From positions 8,349,001-8,413,000 of the forward strand of contig NZ_CP050063.1 in the NCBI RefSeq assembly GCF_011604685.1: a stretch of DNA of 64,000 nucleotides, in the 5' to 3' direction. This DNA is from Spirosoma aureum. Its GTDB lineage: Bacteria; Bacteroidota; Bacteroidia; Cytophagales; Spirosomataceae. Positions 55,223 through 63,871 of this stretch are shown piece by piece (the first letter of the stretch is position 1; each line of letters opens with the position of its first letter). The position numbers were made by a program, and so were the translations under genes. The notes under the pieces were generated by a model. The model made no database searches. It saw only the letters and a list, made by a program, of their open reading frames with translations, and was not told the origin of the DNA.

Positions 55223-56643
55223 GCACACCACCCTACCTCCTCGTTGCCAGTTTATACCTGGTGCTGTTCTATAGCTGTTACTGGTTACTCCTTCGCCGAA
55301 ATACGTTTTTTGGCCTCAATCGGGCATACTTGCTTGCGTCGGTAGCACTTTCAGCGGTATTGCCCCTTGTTGAATTACCGGGCGGCCTTTCCGAAGACCT
55401 GACACTGACGAGTATTTCTTCAGTCACGTTTACGGTTGGCTCGACATCAGCCAACTCCTACAACCTGACGTTATCGCAGTGGTTCTGGCTGATCTATGGC
55501 CTGGGCGTTGGGAGCATGCTCATTCGCTTACGTCTGAACCTACGTTCAGTCTTTCGGCTGATCAGGAGCGGTTCACCCGAAAAAAGAAAGGAATTCACTC
55601 TTGTTCGGCTGGGCGACGATGCATCGCCTTCGTTCTCTTTCGGGCGGTATCTGGTACTGAATCGTACGGATGCACTGGCCCAGCCCGATGCCCTCCTTCG
55701 CCATGAGGAGGCACATATCCGTCAGTATCATACGGTCGATATCTTATTCCTGGAAATTGCGCGAGTTGCCTTCTGGTTCAATCCAGTATTATGGCTCTAC
55801 AAGCGTGCGTTACAGGAGATTCACGAATTTCTGGCCGATCGGGCGGTGCTGAAAACGCCCCAACCTGATTATCCACATCAGTTGGTTGCCTATGCGTTGA
55901 ATGTCCCGTCAACCGCTTTAATTACTCCTTTTGTTTCTAAATCAACCCTAAAACAACGAATCGTTATGTTGCAAAAACCTGCCTCAAATCGCCGGGCCTT
56001 ACTCGGTTATGCGCTGGCTTTACCGCTAGTCGCCTTACTCGCTATGTGTACGCAAGAACACGACCTGCCCCAAAGTGTTATAGCGCAGGCATCGGCCCAA
56101 AAATCGGGGAAAGTTGCCGGTGGAGAAATTTTCACAAGCGTGGAAAATCCTCCGGTATTTCCGGGCGGCATGCAAAAACTAGGCGAATACCTGGGCCAGA
56201 ATCTGAAGTATCCTGAAGCAGCCCAGAAAGCCAAAGCAGAAGGGAAGGTATTTGTGAGTTTTGTGGTCACAAATACGGGGGGGATTAGTGATGTTCAGAT
56301 TGCCAAAGGAATTGGTTTCGGCGCCGATGCAGAAGCCGCACGGGTTGTAAAGAATATGCCGAATTGGCAGCCTGGTACACAGGGCGGACAGGCCGTGAGT
56401 GTTAAATACACGCTACCCATTAATTTTCAACTGGAGGATCAAAATGGGCAACAAATCGAGAAGTTGCCTCCACCTCCACCCCCAGTTCCAGCAGCTAAAG
56501 GATCTGCTTTAAGCGAGCCAAAACATTTTCTGATCGATGGCAAAGAAGTTTCAGAAGCGGAATTGAAAGCCCTATCACCCAATACAATCCTTCGGATAGA
56601 TGTCAATAACGAGAAGGGAATAATTGCCGTTACCACAAAGTAA
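55219..56643 (+). CDS. BlaR1-type M56 peptidase with TonB C-terminal domain
   Basis: 474 residues. Helices at about 7-25, 37-53, 80-98 and 270-286. A cytoplasmic zinc-peptidase loop has the motif HEEAH (His162, Glu163, His166), then FWFNPVLWLYKRALQEIHEF containing the third-ligand-region Glu. After the last helix (YALALPLVALLAM) comes a periplasmic TonB-like domain (about 310-405: AEGKVFVSFVVTNTGGISDV, WQPGTQGGQAVSVKY), then a Pro run (PPPPPPVP) and a short tail. The penicillin-binding sensor of true BlaR1 is replaced by the TonB domain, so the signal is not a beta-lactam. Expected to cleave BlaI. Confidence 0.92.
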   Translation: MSTPPYLLVASLYLVLFYSCYWLLLRRNTFFGLNRAYLLASVALSAVLPLVELPGGLSEDLTLTSISSVTFTVGSTSANSYNLTLSQWFWLIYGLGVGSMLIRLRLNLRSVFRLIRSGSPEKRKEFTLVRLGDDASPSFSFGRYLVLNRTDALAQPDALLRHEEAHIRQYHTVDILFLEIARVAFWFNPVLWLYKRALQEIHEFLADRAVLKTPQPDYPHQLVAYALNVPSTALITPFVSKSTLKQRIVMLQKPASNRRALLGYALALPLVALLAMCTQEHDLPQSVIAQASAQKSGKVAGGEIFTSVENPPVFPGGMQKLGEYLGQNLKYPEAAQKAKAEGKVFVSFVVTNTGGISDVQIAKGIGFGADAEAARVVKNMPNWQPGTQGGQAVSVKYTLPINFQLEDQNGQQIEKLPPPPPPVPAAKGSALSEPKHFLIDGKEVSEAELKALSPNTILRIDVNNEKGIIAVTTK

Positions 56644-56678
56644 AATACCTGAATAAGTGCCATTTCCAGTTAAAAGTT

Positions 56679-56722
56679 CGTGGCCCAGAGTAAACCTTCC
56701 GATGAGTTTACTATGGGCCACG
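56679..56722. terminator. Hairpin between convergent blaR1-like and M4 peptidase genes
   Basis: 17-base arms (56679-56695 and 56706-56722) with one mismatch and a 10-base loop. It lies 35 bases past each stop codon. Bidirectional by position. Confidence 0.75.
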
Positions 56723-56756
56723 GCTGTTACAGTCAATGCTGAATCCGGCCATTGAA

Positions 56757-59700
56757 TTACTCCTTCATAACCTTACGGTTCGCCGTTCCGCTGGGGGTCT
56801 GTACTTGTAGGAAATAGAGCCCTTTCGGCAAATGCCCAACATCAAGTATGGCCGTTTTCTGACGACCGCGAATGGTCGGTTGCACGACGGTTGCGCCCGT
56901 GATTGTTTTAAGCGATATAGTTTCAATCGTTTCAGAAGCAGGCAGTTCGACAGTCAGGGTAGCATTGACGGGGTTTGGATAAACCGATAACGCATCCGAC
57001 CAGGTTGGCTCAAGGGCTGTAACCGCCAGCACTGTAAACGTACGGTCAACGGGGGTAGCTGCGTAAAACTGTGCGTTCCCATCCTGATAGGCCCGAATCG
57101 TAACTGGTCCTATGCCCGTCATTTGCAAGGTTGTTCCGCTCAATTTGGCCGGACCACTCTGGATCAGGAAACTCACGGATAGATTTGACGATGATGTAGC
57201 CTTTAGTGTCAGATCGCCCTGATCCGAATAACGGTCAGTAATCGCATCGAACGTAATGGTTTGGGTCGTTTTTGCTGGCAGCGCCCGTGTTGCCTGTGTA
57301 TACCAGACGGGCCATTTGGCTTCCGTATACAAGACAGTTGCCCCTCCTGATGGTGTCAGTTTATCGGCGCCCAGATTAATGCCCGCTATATCTTCCCGAC
57401 CATTTGTTTCTACACCGAACACCAGTTTATTATCCAGTCGCGAATAACTGGGAAAGCCTAGTGTATTATTCTCATATACCTGTTTGAGCGCCCCTTTGCT
57501 TAGATCGGCAGCCACCACATAATAGCTATCATCGTTCTCATTGAAGTAGTCGAAGGCAATGACGTCGGGGGAATTTTTGGAATACGACGGATTCCCTACG
57601 CTTTCGCCATCCTCCAGGTCAGAGAATAGCTTTTCAATGGTGCCATCCGCAAAATCACCCGCTTTATTGTCCCAAACGTTAATGAATCCAACATCCCAGT
57701 AATCGATAGTCTCGCCGATGCCGTTCTGAAGCTCATTAAAGGCATCATAGACTATGTTTTCGCCCGTGAAATCCCATTCGAACGAATCGGCATATTTCAC
57801 TTCACCGGTTTCAACACCCTCCGAATAGGTCGGATTATATAATTTAAACTCTGCCCACTTTTTCTTTGCGTAGCTATACACATAGATTGAGCCATCTTTA
57901 TCCGCCGTCAAGGCAGCCAGTTTGGTACCATCTTTCGAGATCGCTACGTTATCCCAGATCGTCTCGTCAGAGACCACCGTTTCGGTCGGTGTTCCGGTCA
58001 GGTTCACCGACCGAATCCGTTTGTCGGTCGTCACATAATAAGCAAACTTGCCATCGTCGGTTATGCTTGGGCGATGCACCAGACTGCGTGATGTTTTCAG
58101 ATCGAATTTTGCGGGTTTAACATCTACATTGGTCGAGTAGAGATTGGCATTGGCGGCATCCGACAGCAACAGCAAATCCTGCCCGGCAGCAATAGGTACA
58201 TCGGGCTGTTTGCCGGGGTCGGGCGAGGTCTGGCCATTATCAACAATACCCACCGCATCGAATGCACTTTTCGCAGCAGCAACTTCAGCCCCTGTTGCTC
58301 CGTAAAGATCACCAGCCGCTTTAATAACCGCTAACCGCAAATCAAGGAACTGTGACGTACGAACCAGATAGGTCGTTAATGCCCGATAATAGACCTTTTC
58401 GGCTTTATCCTTCGTAATGGCCGTTGCGAATTTGTAGAAGGCAAAATTGGGAATACCGCTGTTGATATGCACCCCGCCGTTATCGCCAGTTGTCTTGTCA
58501 AATTGCGACATAGTGGCCGGTTGATAGCCCTCAGGGTCTTTTGCCTTTCCGCCCTGATTTGGGTTAGACATATTTCTAAGTGCTCCCGACGGCAACATAA
58601 CCGGAGTGGCAATGTCCTCTCCAATCAGCCAATCATCGCGATCGATCATCGCACCAAATACATCTGCCATTGATTCATTGATGGCTCCCGACTGATTTTT
58701 ATATTGCAGATTAGCCGTATTCTCAATAACGCCGTGCGTCATTTCGTGGCCAGCTACATCTAAACCGCCTGCCAATGGTTTCAATAGCTTACCATTGCCA
58801 TAAGCCATTACTTTGCCATTCCAGGAAGCATTATCAAGCCCTTTACCATCCTCATCAGCAAGATTTATTACCGAAATCATGGTACCGCCGTTCCCATTCA
58901 GGGCATTTCGGTTAAATGTTGTCCGGTAATAGTCGTAAGCAACCCCAGCATTATAGTGAGCCGATATTGCCGTAGGCGACCAGTCCGTATTACTTCCTGA
59001 CGTGATCTGATAAACTTTCTGATTGTCACCGAACGTATTTTTTGCATCTATTGTCCATAATGCACCCACCGGATTACCCGGCATTTTGGATGTCGCGGCA
59101 TTGAACATTGGCCTCGACGCATCAATCATGTAGTACAAATTAGCATCCTGATACGTCTGGAAAGAACGCGTTACCCCATTCAAATCCTTCCCCGATGCTT
59201 TCGTGGGGCCAATGAACATACAGGTATTATCGTACTTATCGATCACTTCGCCCGTCTGAGCATCAATTACATACTGCCAACGTTCAAGTATATTTGGGCG
59301 AACTGTCAGTTGATAGGCCAGCTTAGCGCCACTCGTGGTCATAAATACGCACAAATCGCCTTCTGTCGGCTTCATATTCAGGATATTATCACCAAATGTG
59401 CGAACGTTCGATGTCTTTCGGACGTCGACTAATGCTCGTTCAGATGCATCGGTTAGAGCCAGCTTTGGCGTTGTTGACAGCCCATCGGGCACGGGTTGAT
59501 ACCGGCCGTTCAGCAGTGTAACCTCACCATCGGTCAGGTGAGCAACAAGTTCAGAACCCAGAACCGGCACCCCCGCATGCGTCTGCGTCAGTCGAACGTG
59601 CATCTGCCCAAGGTCATCGGTTTCGGTGCGGGCAACGGTGAAATTAGCCTGAGGATTCTCAAGCTTTAACAGCCCCTTGATCTGCCCCATGAACTGGTAA

Positions 59701-60053
59701 GTCACAGATGCAGCGGCTGCCGCCGACAATCGCGCTCCGCCGTTTTTCGATTGGCCAGCAATCGCTGATTTTGGCAGTTTTCTCTCGATAAAAACGGGGA
59801 GCCCCGTCACTGAATCACGAACGACACGCAGATGCATCGCCTGCGTGGTCAATCGTGCACCAGCTACTCCTCCACCTACTAGCTGACGACCAGCCTGATG
59901 GGTAGGAGCCGGTACAACGACTGCATTCAGCCGTGCGGCCAGACCGGGTTTGGATGATGTAGTTTTATACTTCCGGCCAAAGCCAGCGTCGGGTTGCTGG
60001 GCCATTGCGACCGTAGCGGTCAGTAGCGATAAAACCAGTAAATGTCGTTTCAT
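56757..60053 (-). CDS. Secreted M4-family metallopeptidase with beta-propeller and T9SS signal
   Basis: 1098 residues. Signal peptide to about residue 18. Thermolysin-type propeptide (FTP/PepSY, about 80-270: LRVVRDSVTGLPVFIERKLP, THAGVPVLGSELVAHLTDGE). Catalytic M4 domain about 290-620, with zinc ligands His436 and His440 in HEMTH, Glu437 as base, Glu460 in NESMADVFGAM, and GGVHINSGIPNFAFYKFA carrying the conserved active-site His. From about 640 to 920 follow repeated strands (KFAYYVTTDKRIRSVNL, DGTKLAALTADKDGSIYVYS) that fit a TolB/PD40 propeller. A type IX C-terminal domain ends the protein (GLYFLQVQTPSGTANRKVMKE). Extracellular protease, made as a zymogen. Confidence 0.94.
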   Translation of the reverse strand: MKRHLLVLSLLTATVAMAQQPDAGFGRKYKTTSSKPGLAARLNAVVVPAPTHQAGRQLVGGGVAGARLTTQAMHLRVVRDSVTGLPVFIERKLPKSAIAGQSKNGGARLSAAAAASVTYQFMGQIKGLLKLENPQANFTVARTETDDLGQMHVRLTQTHAGVPVLGSELVAHLTDGEVTLLNGRYQPVPDGLSTTPKLALTDASERALVDVRKTSNVRTFGDNILNMKPTEGDLCVFMTTSGAKLAYQLTVRPNILERWQYVIDAQTGEVIDKYDNTCMFIGPTKASGKDLNGVTRSFQTYQDANLYYMIDASRPMFNAATSKMPGNPVGALWTIDAKNTFGDNQKVYQITSGSNTDWSPTAISAHYNAGVAYDYYRTTFNRNALNGNGGTMISVINLADEDGKGLDNASWNGKVMAYGNGKLLKPLAGGLDVAGHEMTHGVIENTANLQYKNQSGAINESMADVFGAMIDRDDWLIGEDIATPVMLPSGALRNMSNPNQGGKAKDPEGYQPATMSQFDKTTGDNGGVHINSGIPNFAFYKFATAITKDKAEKVYYRALTTYLVRTSQFLDLRLAVIKAAGDLYGATGAEVAAAKSAFDAVGIVDNGQTSPDPGKQPDVPIAAGQDLLLLSDAANANLYSTNVDVKPAKFDLKTSRSLVHRPSITDDGKFAYYVTTDKRIRSVNLTGTPTETVVSDETIWDNVAISKDGTKLAALTADKDGSIYVYSYAKKKWAEFKLYNPTYSEGVETGEVKYADSFEWDFTGENIVYDAFNELQNGIGETIDYWDVGFINVWDNKAGDFADGTIEKLFSDLEDGESVGNPSYSKNSPDVIAFDYFNENDDSYYVVAADLSKGALKQVYENNTLGFPSYSRLDNKLVFGVETNGREDIAGINLGADKLTPSGGATVLYTEAKWPVWYTQATRALPAKTTQTITFDAITDRYSDQGDLTLKATSSSNLSVSFLIQSGPAKLSGTTLQMTGIGPVTIRAYQDGNAQFYAATPVDRTFTVLAVTALEPTWSDALSVYPNPVNATLTVELPASETIETISLKTITGATVVQPTIRGRQKTAILDVGHLPKGLYFLQVQTPSGTANRKVMKE

Positions 60054-60134
60054 AACCGTTTGTGGTTTGTTGTTTTCAGTTCATGTGATACAGTCCATCG
60101 TTTAGATTTCGGTCATCAGCCCGGTAAACTGATT

Positions 60135-60635
60135 CTATTTCAGCCGTAACGATGCAGGAATCATAGTCATAAAGGAGTCGTAAAACTTTTGATAATTGGC
60201 AGGTACAGTCTTCCCCGGTATCCCCCAGGTAACTTTATAGGCCTTTTTCCCTTTTTGCCACTGAACGAACCGGTATGTATTGCCGGGATTGTCAAAATGG
60301 GTCGTCTTGATTTTGCAGTTGCTTTCCACCGTTTTAAATACACGCTTTGTATTGGCTGCCGTTTGTTTGGCGATGAGCGTAAACGTGGTATCACGGCTGC
60401 GTCGACCAAAAAGCTGCCCATTATCGAGCAGGTAATACGTCGTTGAAAAGCCGGTAAAACCACCGCCACTACCCACCGCTATCTGACGGCCCGTGTAGGT
60501 AACCGGTGTAACCGCCCGAGTCGTTTTTTTTAGCACTACGGGCACTTTCCCGGAGGCAGCTTTAGTCGGCTGCGCCTGAGCAGAAAGTACGCCCGCACCA
60601 ATCAGGCATATTATCAGGATAACGAATCGTTGCAT
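60135..60635 (-). CDS. Exported protein of unknown function
   Basis: 166 residues from the ATG at 60635; the frame extends 12 residues upstream but a perfect promoter box lies there, which supports the shorter form. Signal peptide MQRFVILIICLIGAGVLSAQ. The rest is basic: residues 25-50 KVPVVLKKTTRAVTPVTYTG, then GQLFGRRSRDTTFTLIAKQT and YRFVQWQKGKKAYKVTWG. Resembles small periplasmic proteins of Bacteroidota with no named domain. Co-directional with the M4 peptidase gene, 81 bases upstream of it. Confidence 0.7.
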   Translation of the reverse strand: MQRFVILIICLIGAGVLSAQAQPTKAASGKVPVVLKKTTRAVTPVTYTGRQIAVGSGGGFTGFSTTYYLLDNGQLFGRRSRDTTFTLIAKQTAANTKRVFKTVESNCKIKTTHFDNPGNTYRFVQWQKGKKAYKVTWGIPGKTVPANYQKFYDSFMTMIPASLRLK

Positions 60636-60669
60636 GAGCAAATAATTGACTTCTGCTAACTGTATGAAC

Positions 60670-60699
60670 AAAGGTATACGTCGGTATCAGTGCCGTCAA
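60670..60699 (-). promoter_or_regulatory. Promoter of the exported-protein gene at 60135
   Basis: Minus strand: perfect -7 box TACCTTTG (60670-60677) with TTG (60697-60699) about 20 bases upstream. Predicts a leader near 30 bases before the ATG at 60635 and may serve the M4 peptidase gene as well. Confidence 0.6.
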
Positions 60700-60829
60700 T
60701 ACTGCATTTGTATGATTTGATCAAGACACAGGTTGAGACGTCATATAATAGCTACCAACTGTGAGTCTGGTGATTCACCAGGTTTGCGGCTAATCAGAGG
60801 AAGTCGTTACGAAAGTATCGGAATGATAC

Positions 60830-61336
60830 TTATGGAGAAGTAATTTGCCCGTAGGTTGTTTGTGAAAGGTCAACAGACTTACGGAACGGTCCACGATGAA
60901 TGCGTACCTTCAGCAGATTATCAAAATCACCGGCCTCAATTTTGGTCATGGTTGGCCGGGCTCCCAATCCTTTCGCAATCTCCAGAATCGTGTTACTGTG
61001 TCCGGCCACCACAACCGTTTTGTTTCGAATTCGGCTAACCCGATCCGCAATGGCCTCAATCGGTTTAGGTGGGTAATTCACAACGTTAACGCCGATTCGT
61101 TTTGCCAATGGTTCAACGGTCTGGCGAGTGCGTCGAAACGGGGTCGAAAAAATAGAATCGATACCCCGGCCTGCCAGCGTGTCGGCCAGTGCCGCTGCTC
61201 GTGCAAAACCCGCCGGACTCAAATCGGTTGAATCGGTTTCATCAACCTTTTCGCCATGGCGAACAATATAAACAGTAGTTGTCGAGCAGCTCGCCAGTAT
61301 TGTCAATAAGGCAAAAGAGAGTAGAGTTGAACGCAT
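60830..61336 (-). CDS. Lipoprotein histidine phosphatase (phosphoglycerate-mutase-like, SixA/PhoE type)
   Basis: 168 residues from the ATG at 61336 (an ATG three codons earlier is equally possible). The open frame goes 59 residues further up, but the later start opens a lipoprotein signal with Cys17 in LASC. Histidine-phosphatase fold: catalytic His27 in YIVRHGE, arginine in STPFRRTRQT near residue 76, second His in VVVAGHSNTI near 123. The acid is probably Glu or Asp at PIEAIADRV. Removes phosphate from an unknown periplasmic or envelope substrate. A weak -7 box TATCATTG (61359-61366, minus strand) supports the short form. Confidence 0.85.
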   Translation of the reverse strand: MRSTLLSFALLTILASCSTTTVYIVRHGEKVDETDSTDLSPAGFARAAALADTLAGRGIDSIFSTPFRRTRQTVEPLAKRIGVNVVNYPPKPIEAIADRVSRIRNKTVVVAGHSNTILEIAKGLGARPTMTKIEAGDFDNLLKVRIHRGPFRKSVDLSQTTYGQITSP

Positions 61337-61569
61337 GGGTATCATGGGGTTATAAGCACAATGATACAAAAAAGCCGTTGATAGGTATGTGCAAGTCTCT
61401 ATTTCTGAATCCTGCCAGCATTCTGGTAGAGCCGATAAATAGCTATGATTTTGTTTGTCGATCGATAACTCTACCAGAAGACCAATAACAAACCATTCCA
61501 ACCGTTTCGGCACAACGGGAATCCTGTCATTAACAGGGAGTTGTCACTAAAAAACCACCTGTTTCCACC

Positions 61570-61920
61570 ATGAAAATTCAGCTTCAACCTCTCGCTTTCC
61601 TTGGTTTAATCTCTCTGGGGCTTATAAACAACGAAATGCCTAAGGGAATACCGGCCTGTATTGAGAAGTTGATTATTCAAACAAAAAGCCAACCACCGTG
61701 GACTCCACGAGCCAAAATATATTGTTATTCCTACAAGGGTAAAACTGTCTATTATCTCTCGTCGAGATGCTGCGACATACCCAGCACTCTGTTTGACAAA
61801 AGCGGTAATGTGCTTTGTTTGCCACAAGGCGGCTTTACGGGTTCGGGCGATGGGAAATGCACTGACTTTTTTACCTCCCGATCCAATGAACGGTTAATCT
61901 GGGAAGACACCAGAAAATAA
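61570..61920 (+). CDS. DUF6970-like small exported protein
   Basis: 116 residues with a hydrophobic start (QPLAFLGLISLGLI) that may be a signal peptide. Cys-rich core: IPACIEKLIIQTKSQPPW, AKIYCYSYKGKTVYYLSSRC, CDIPSTLFDKSGNVLCLPQG and GFTGSGDGKCTDF. The pattern KTVYYxxxRCCDxxSxLxD..CxPxGGxTGxGDGKCxDF is, from memory, that of DUF6970 in Bacteroidota. Six cysteines could form disulfides in the periplasm. No function known. Single gene. Confidence 0.8.
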   Translation: MKIQLQPLAFLGLISLGLINNEMPKGIPACIEKLIIQTKSQPPWTPRAKIYCYSYKGKTVYYLSSRCCDIPSTLFDKSGNVLCLPQGGFTGSGDGKCTDFFTSRSNERLIWEDTRK

Positions 61921-62226
61921 CTGATCAGGTTGGGGACATGCCACTAGTACGTTTGAAAGCCAGAGCACTACAGTTTGATTTTGAACGATTCGACAGTCAT
62001 AGTGTATCATGAAAACAATACGACATAAATAGTACTTAACTATGGTTATTTGTATCAGGACTTGCGCAAAAAGCTGTGCCACGGTTTGATTTATCCCGAT
62101 AGGTAACCGTGGCACAGCTTTTTGCGCAAGTCCTGTGTATATTAGCCAGCGTTTTGTGTAACGTTGCGTACTTCCAACTAAAGATATCAACAATCAGTAT
62201 TAGACTAAATCCCAACTGCCCAACGT
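61921..62226. other. Intergenic region holding a long palindrome
   Basis: 306 bases without a gene. The only feature is the 31-bp inverted repeat at 62056-62135. No perfect promoter box was found before the gene at 62227. Confidence 0.5.
62056..62135. repeat. Perfect 31-bp inverted repeat with GTGCCACGGTT core
   Basis: Arms 62056-62086 and 62105-62135 are exact reverse complements around an 18-base loop. The inner end of each arm carries GTGCCACGGTT / AACCGTGGCAC, which is shared (one base different) with the repeat at 62998-63097. No T run. It is not next to a gene end: the nearest stop is about 135 bases away. Confidence 0.85.
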
Positions 62227-62994
62227 ATGCGAAGCCTCACGATTCAGATTCCGCAGCCGTGTCATGAACGCTGGAGCGAGATGCAGCCGACCGAACAGGG
62301 GCGGTTTTGCGCCAGTTGCCAGAAAACAGTAGTCGACTACACGACCCTCTCCGATCAGGAATTAGTCCGGTTGCTTAGCCAGCCGACCGAAACAACCTGC
62401 GGGCGTTTCCGTAATGAGCAACTAAACCGTCCATTGGCCTTATCATCGTCGGTTAACCTCCCTATCTGGCGGCATTGGATTGGCTTATTAACCATGGGTT
62501 TGTTCGGCTGGCAAACGGCGCGGGCTCAATTGAATCAAACCAGTAATCTGACGCAGACAACCGCAGTAAAGACCAGTTACCCGGTAACAGCGCTTCCTAT
62601 TCGGGCCGCTATTGGGGGCTCCTTTACCGAGCTGACTGTTACCGGAAAAGTAATGTGCATGGATTCCAGCGGCAATCTATTGCCAGCTGCTAAGACTAAC
62701 ATATTTGTCGGGCGACCGGGAAAGAACTGGCAAACACAAACGGATAGTACCGGTGCATTTACCCTATCGGTTTCGATTCCCATGCAAGCCACAGAATTTA
62801 CCCTCTCAACATTGGCACCATACCATCCTCCCGAAAAAACAACCTTCCAGGCAACTCCATCGACTACCTCAATTGTGCTGAATGATATTATACTACGCGA
62901 ACCACAACAGAGAATCAATATCACAGGGGGTGGAATGGCTATTATAAAAACACCTTCCCGCTGGCAGAAATTTAAACGCAAATTATTTCACTAG
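62227..62994 (+). CDS. Membrane protein with Cys-pair N-terminus and carboxypeptidase-regulatory-like domain
   Basis: 255 residues. The N-terminus has PQPCHERWSEMQPTEQGRFC followed by CQKTVVDYT: a CxxC pair plus earlier Cys, common at the head of Bacteroidota proteins of this type and perhaps a metal-binding cytoplasmic part. One helix at about 80-98 (IWRHWIGLLTMGLFGWQTA). A Thr/Ser linker leads to a CarboxypepD_reg-like beta-sandwich about 135-225 (GKVMCMDSSGNLLPAAKTNI and TDSTGAFTLSVSIP). The end is basic (RWQKFKRKLFH). Function unknown. Confidence 0.8.
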   Translation: MRSLTIQIPQPCHERWSEMQPTEQGRFCASCQKTVVDYTTLSDQELVRLLSQPTETTCGRFRNEQLNRPLALSSSVNLPIWRHWIGLLTMGLFGWQTARAQLNQTSNLTQTTAVKTSYPVTALPIRAAIGGSFTELTVTGKVMCMDSSGNLLPAAKTNIFVGRPGKNWQTQTDSTGAFTLSVSIPMQATEFTLSTLAPYHPPEKTTFQATPSTTSIVLNDIILREPQQRINITGGGMAIIKTPSRWQKFKRKLFH

Positions 62995-62997
62995 GAC

Positions 62998-63097
62998 TTT
63001 GGCTTCGAGCCGTAGAGCCGTACCACGGTTATCAGGAGCAGCATTAGTAACCACCGTCCGCGGCTGCGGTGGCACGGCTCTACGGCTCGAAGCCAAA
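62998..63097 (+). repeat. 29-bp inverted repeat after the 62227 gene, sharing the palindrome core
   Basis: Arms 62998-63026 and 63069-63097 with one mismatch and a 42-base loop that has an inner GGTTA/TAACC pairing. It starts three bases after the stop codon, so it can serve as a transcript end. Its left arm has GTACCACGGTT, one base away from the core of the repeat at 62056-62135. Confidence 0.8.
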
Positions 63098-63292
63098 ATT
63101 CTATTCACTAAGGCTGGGAAATCGCAGAAAAATTGATCCCAATTTCGATTGTATTAGCCCACAAAGTATATGACTTTCAGATTACCAAATGGTACGTTCA
63201 TACAAACGCTATTCGTTCTTTTTTAGTTAACCTATTGACAGGCAACCGATAAACTATCGGTTCGTTATACGCACATTAGCCAACTAACTAAA

Positions 63293-63730
63293 ATGAGCGA
63301 ATTTGTGGTCAGGAAGAACGTGAGAATTAAAGCGGCTCCTGCTGTGGTCTGGGATGCGCTGACCAATCCAGAGAAAACAAAACAATATTTTTTCAACTGC
63401 GAAGTTTTCTCCGATTGGGAGGTTGGTAGCACCATCCTTTTTACGGGCAGAATGTTCCTCATCAAAAAAGTGGAGTTCAAGGGGCAAATCCTGAAGATTG
63501 AGCCGGAACGACTTTTACAATACACACTAACAAACGAAGAGGATGATATTGACTCTTCCAGTTTTTCGACAGTGACCGATGAATTGACCTACGAAAATGG
63601 CGAAACAATTCTGTCGATTACAGATGATGTAGGCGAAGGTAAAGGAGCTGAAGATCGCTTTAAACGATCACAAAAAGGTTGGGATAAACTACTGGAGGGC
63701 CTAAAAGAAGTAGTAGAAAAACAATCCTGA
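63293..63730 (+). CDS. SRPBCC / AHSA1-like protein
   Basis: 145 residues of the START-like SRPBCC fold: VVRKNVRIKAAPAVVWDALT at the start, TKQYFFNCEVFSDWEVGSTI, the core GQILKIEPERLLQYTLTNEE, then TYENGETILSITDD and the C-terminal helix FKRSQKGWDKLLEGLKEVVE. Matches the AHSA1 (Activator of Hsp90 ATPase homologue 1) branch, small cytoplasmic proteins binding hydrophobic ligands; ligand unknown. Single gene. Confidence 0.9.
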   Translation: MSEFVVRKNVRIKAAPAVVWDALTNPEKTKQYFFNCEVFSDWEVGSTILFTGRMFLIKKVEFKGQILKIEPERLLQYTLTNEEDDIDSSSFSTVTDELTYENGETILSITDDVGEGKGAEDRFKRSQKGWDKLLEGLKEVVEKQS

Positions 63731-63767
63731 AAAAATACTATCGTTCAGGTAGCACCAAAACAACAAC

Positions 63768-63801
63768 GTGCAAACAGAGTCGATGATGAGCCTGTTTGCA
63801 C
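63768..63801. terminator. Terminator hairpin between the SRPBCC gene and the edge gene
   Basis: Perfect 10-bp stem (63768-63777 with 63792-63801, 14-base loop). On the minus strand it is followed by GTTGTTGTTTTGG. Probable bidirectional terminator. Confidence 0.65.
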
Positions 63802-63871
63802 ATTGTCAGTCAAACTAAAAAAGTAACAGCTGCCAACCCAACTGGATTTGGAGCCATAGTGAGTCGATCCG

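Noticed and set aside
54777..56643. Beta-lactam resistance locus
   Set aside because: The BlaI/BlaR1 pair has no beta-lactamase gene nearby, and the BlaR1-like protein lacks the penicillin-binding sensor domain.
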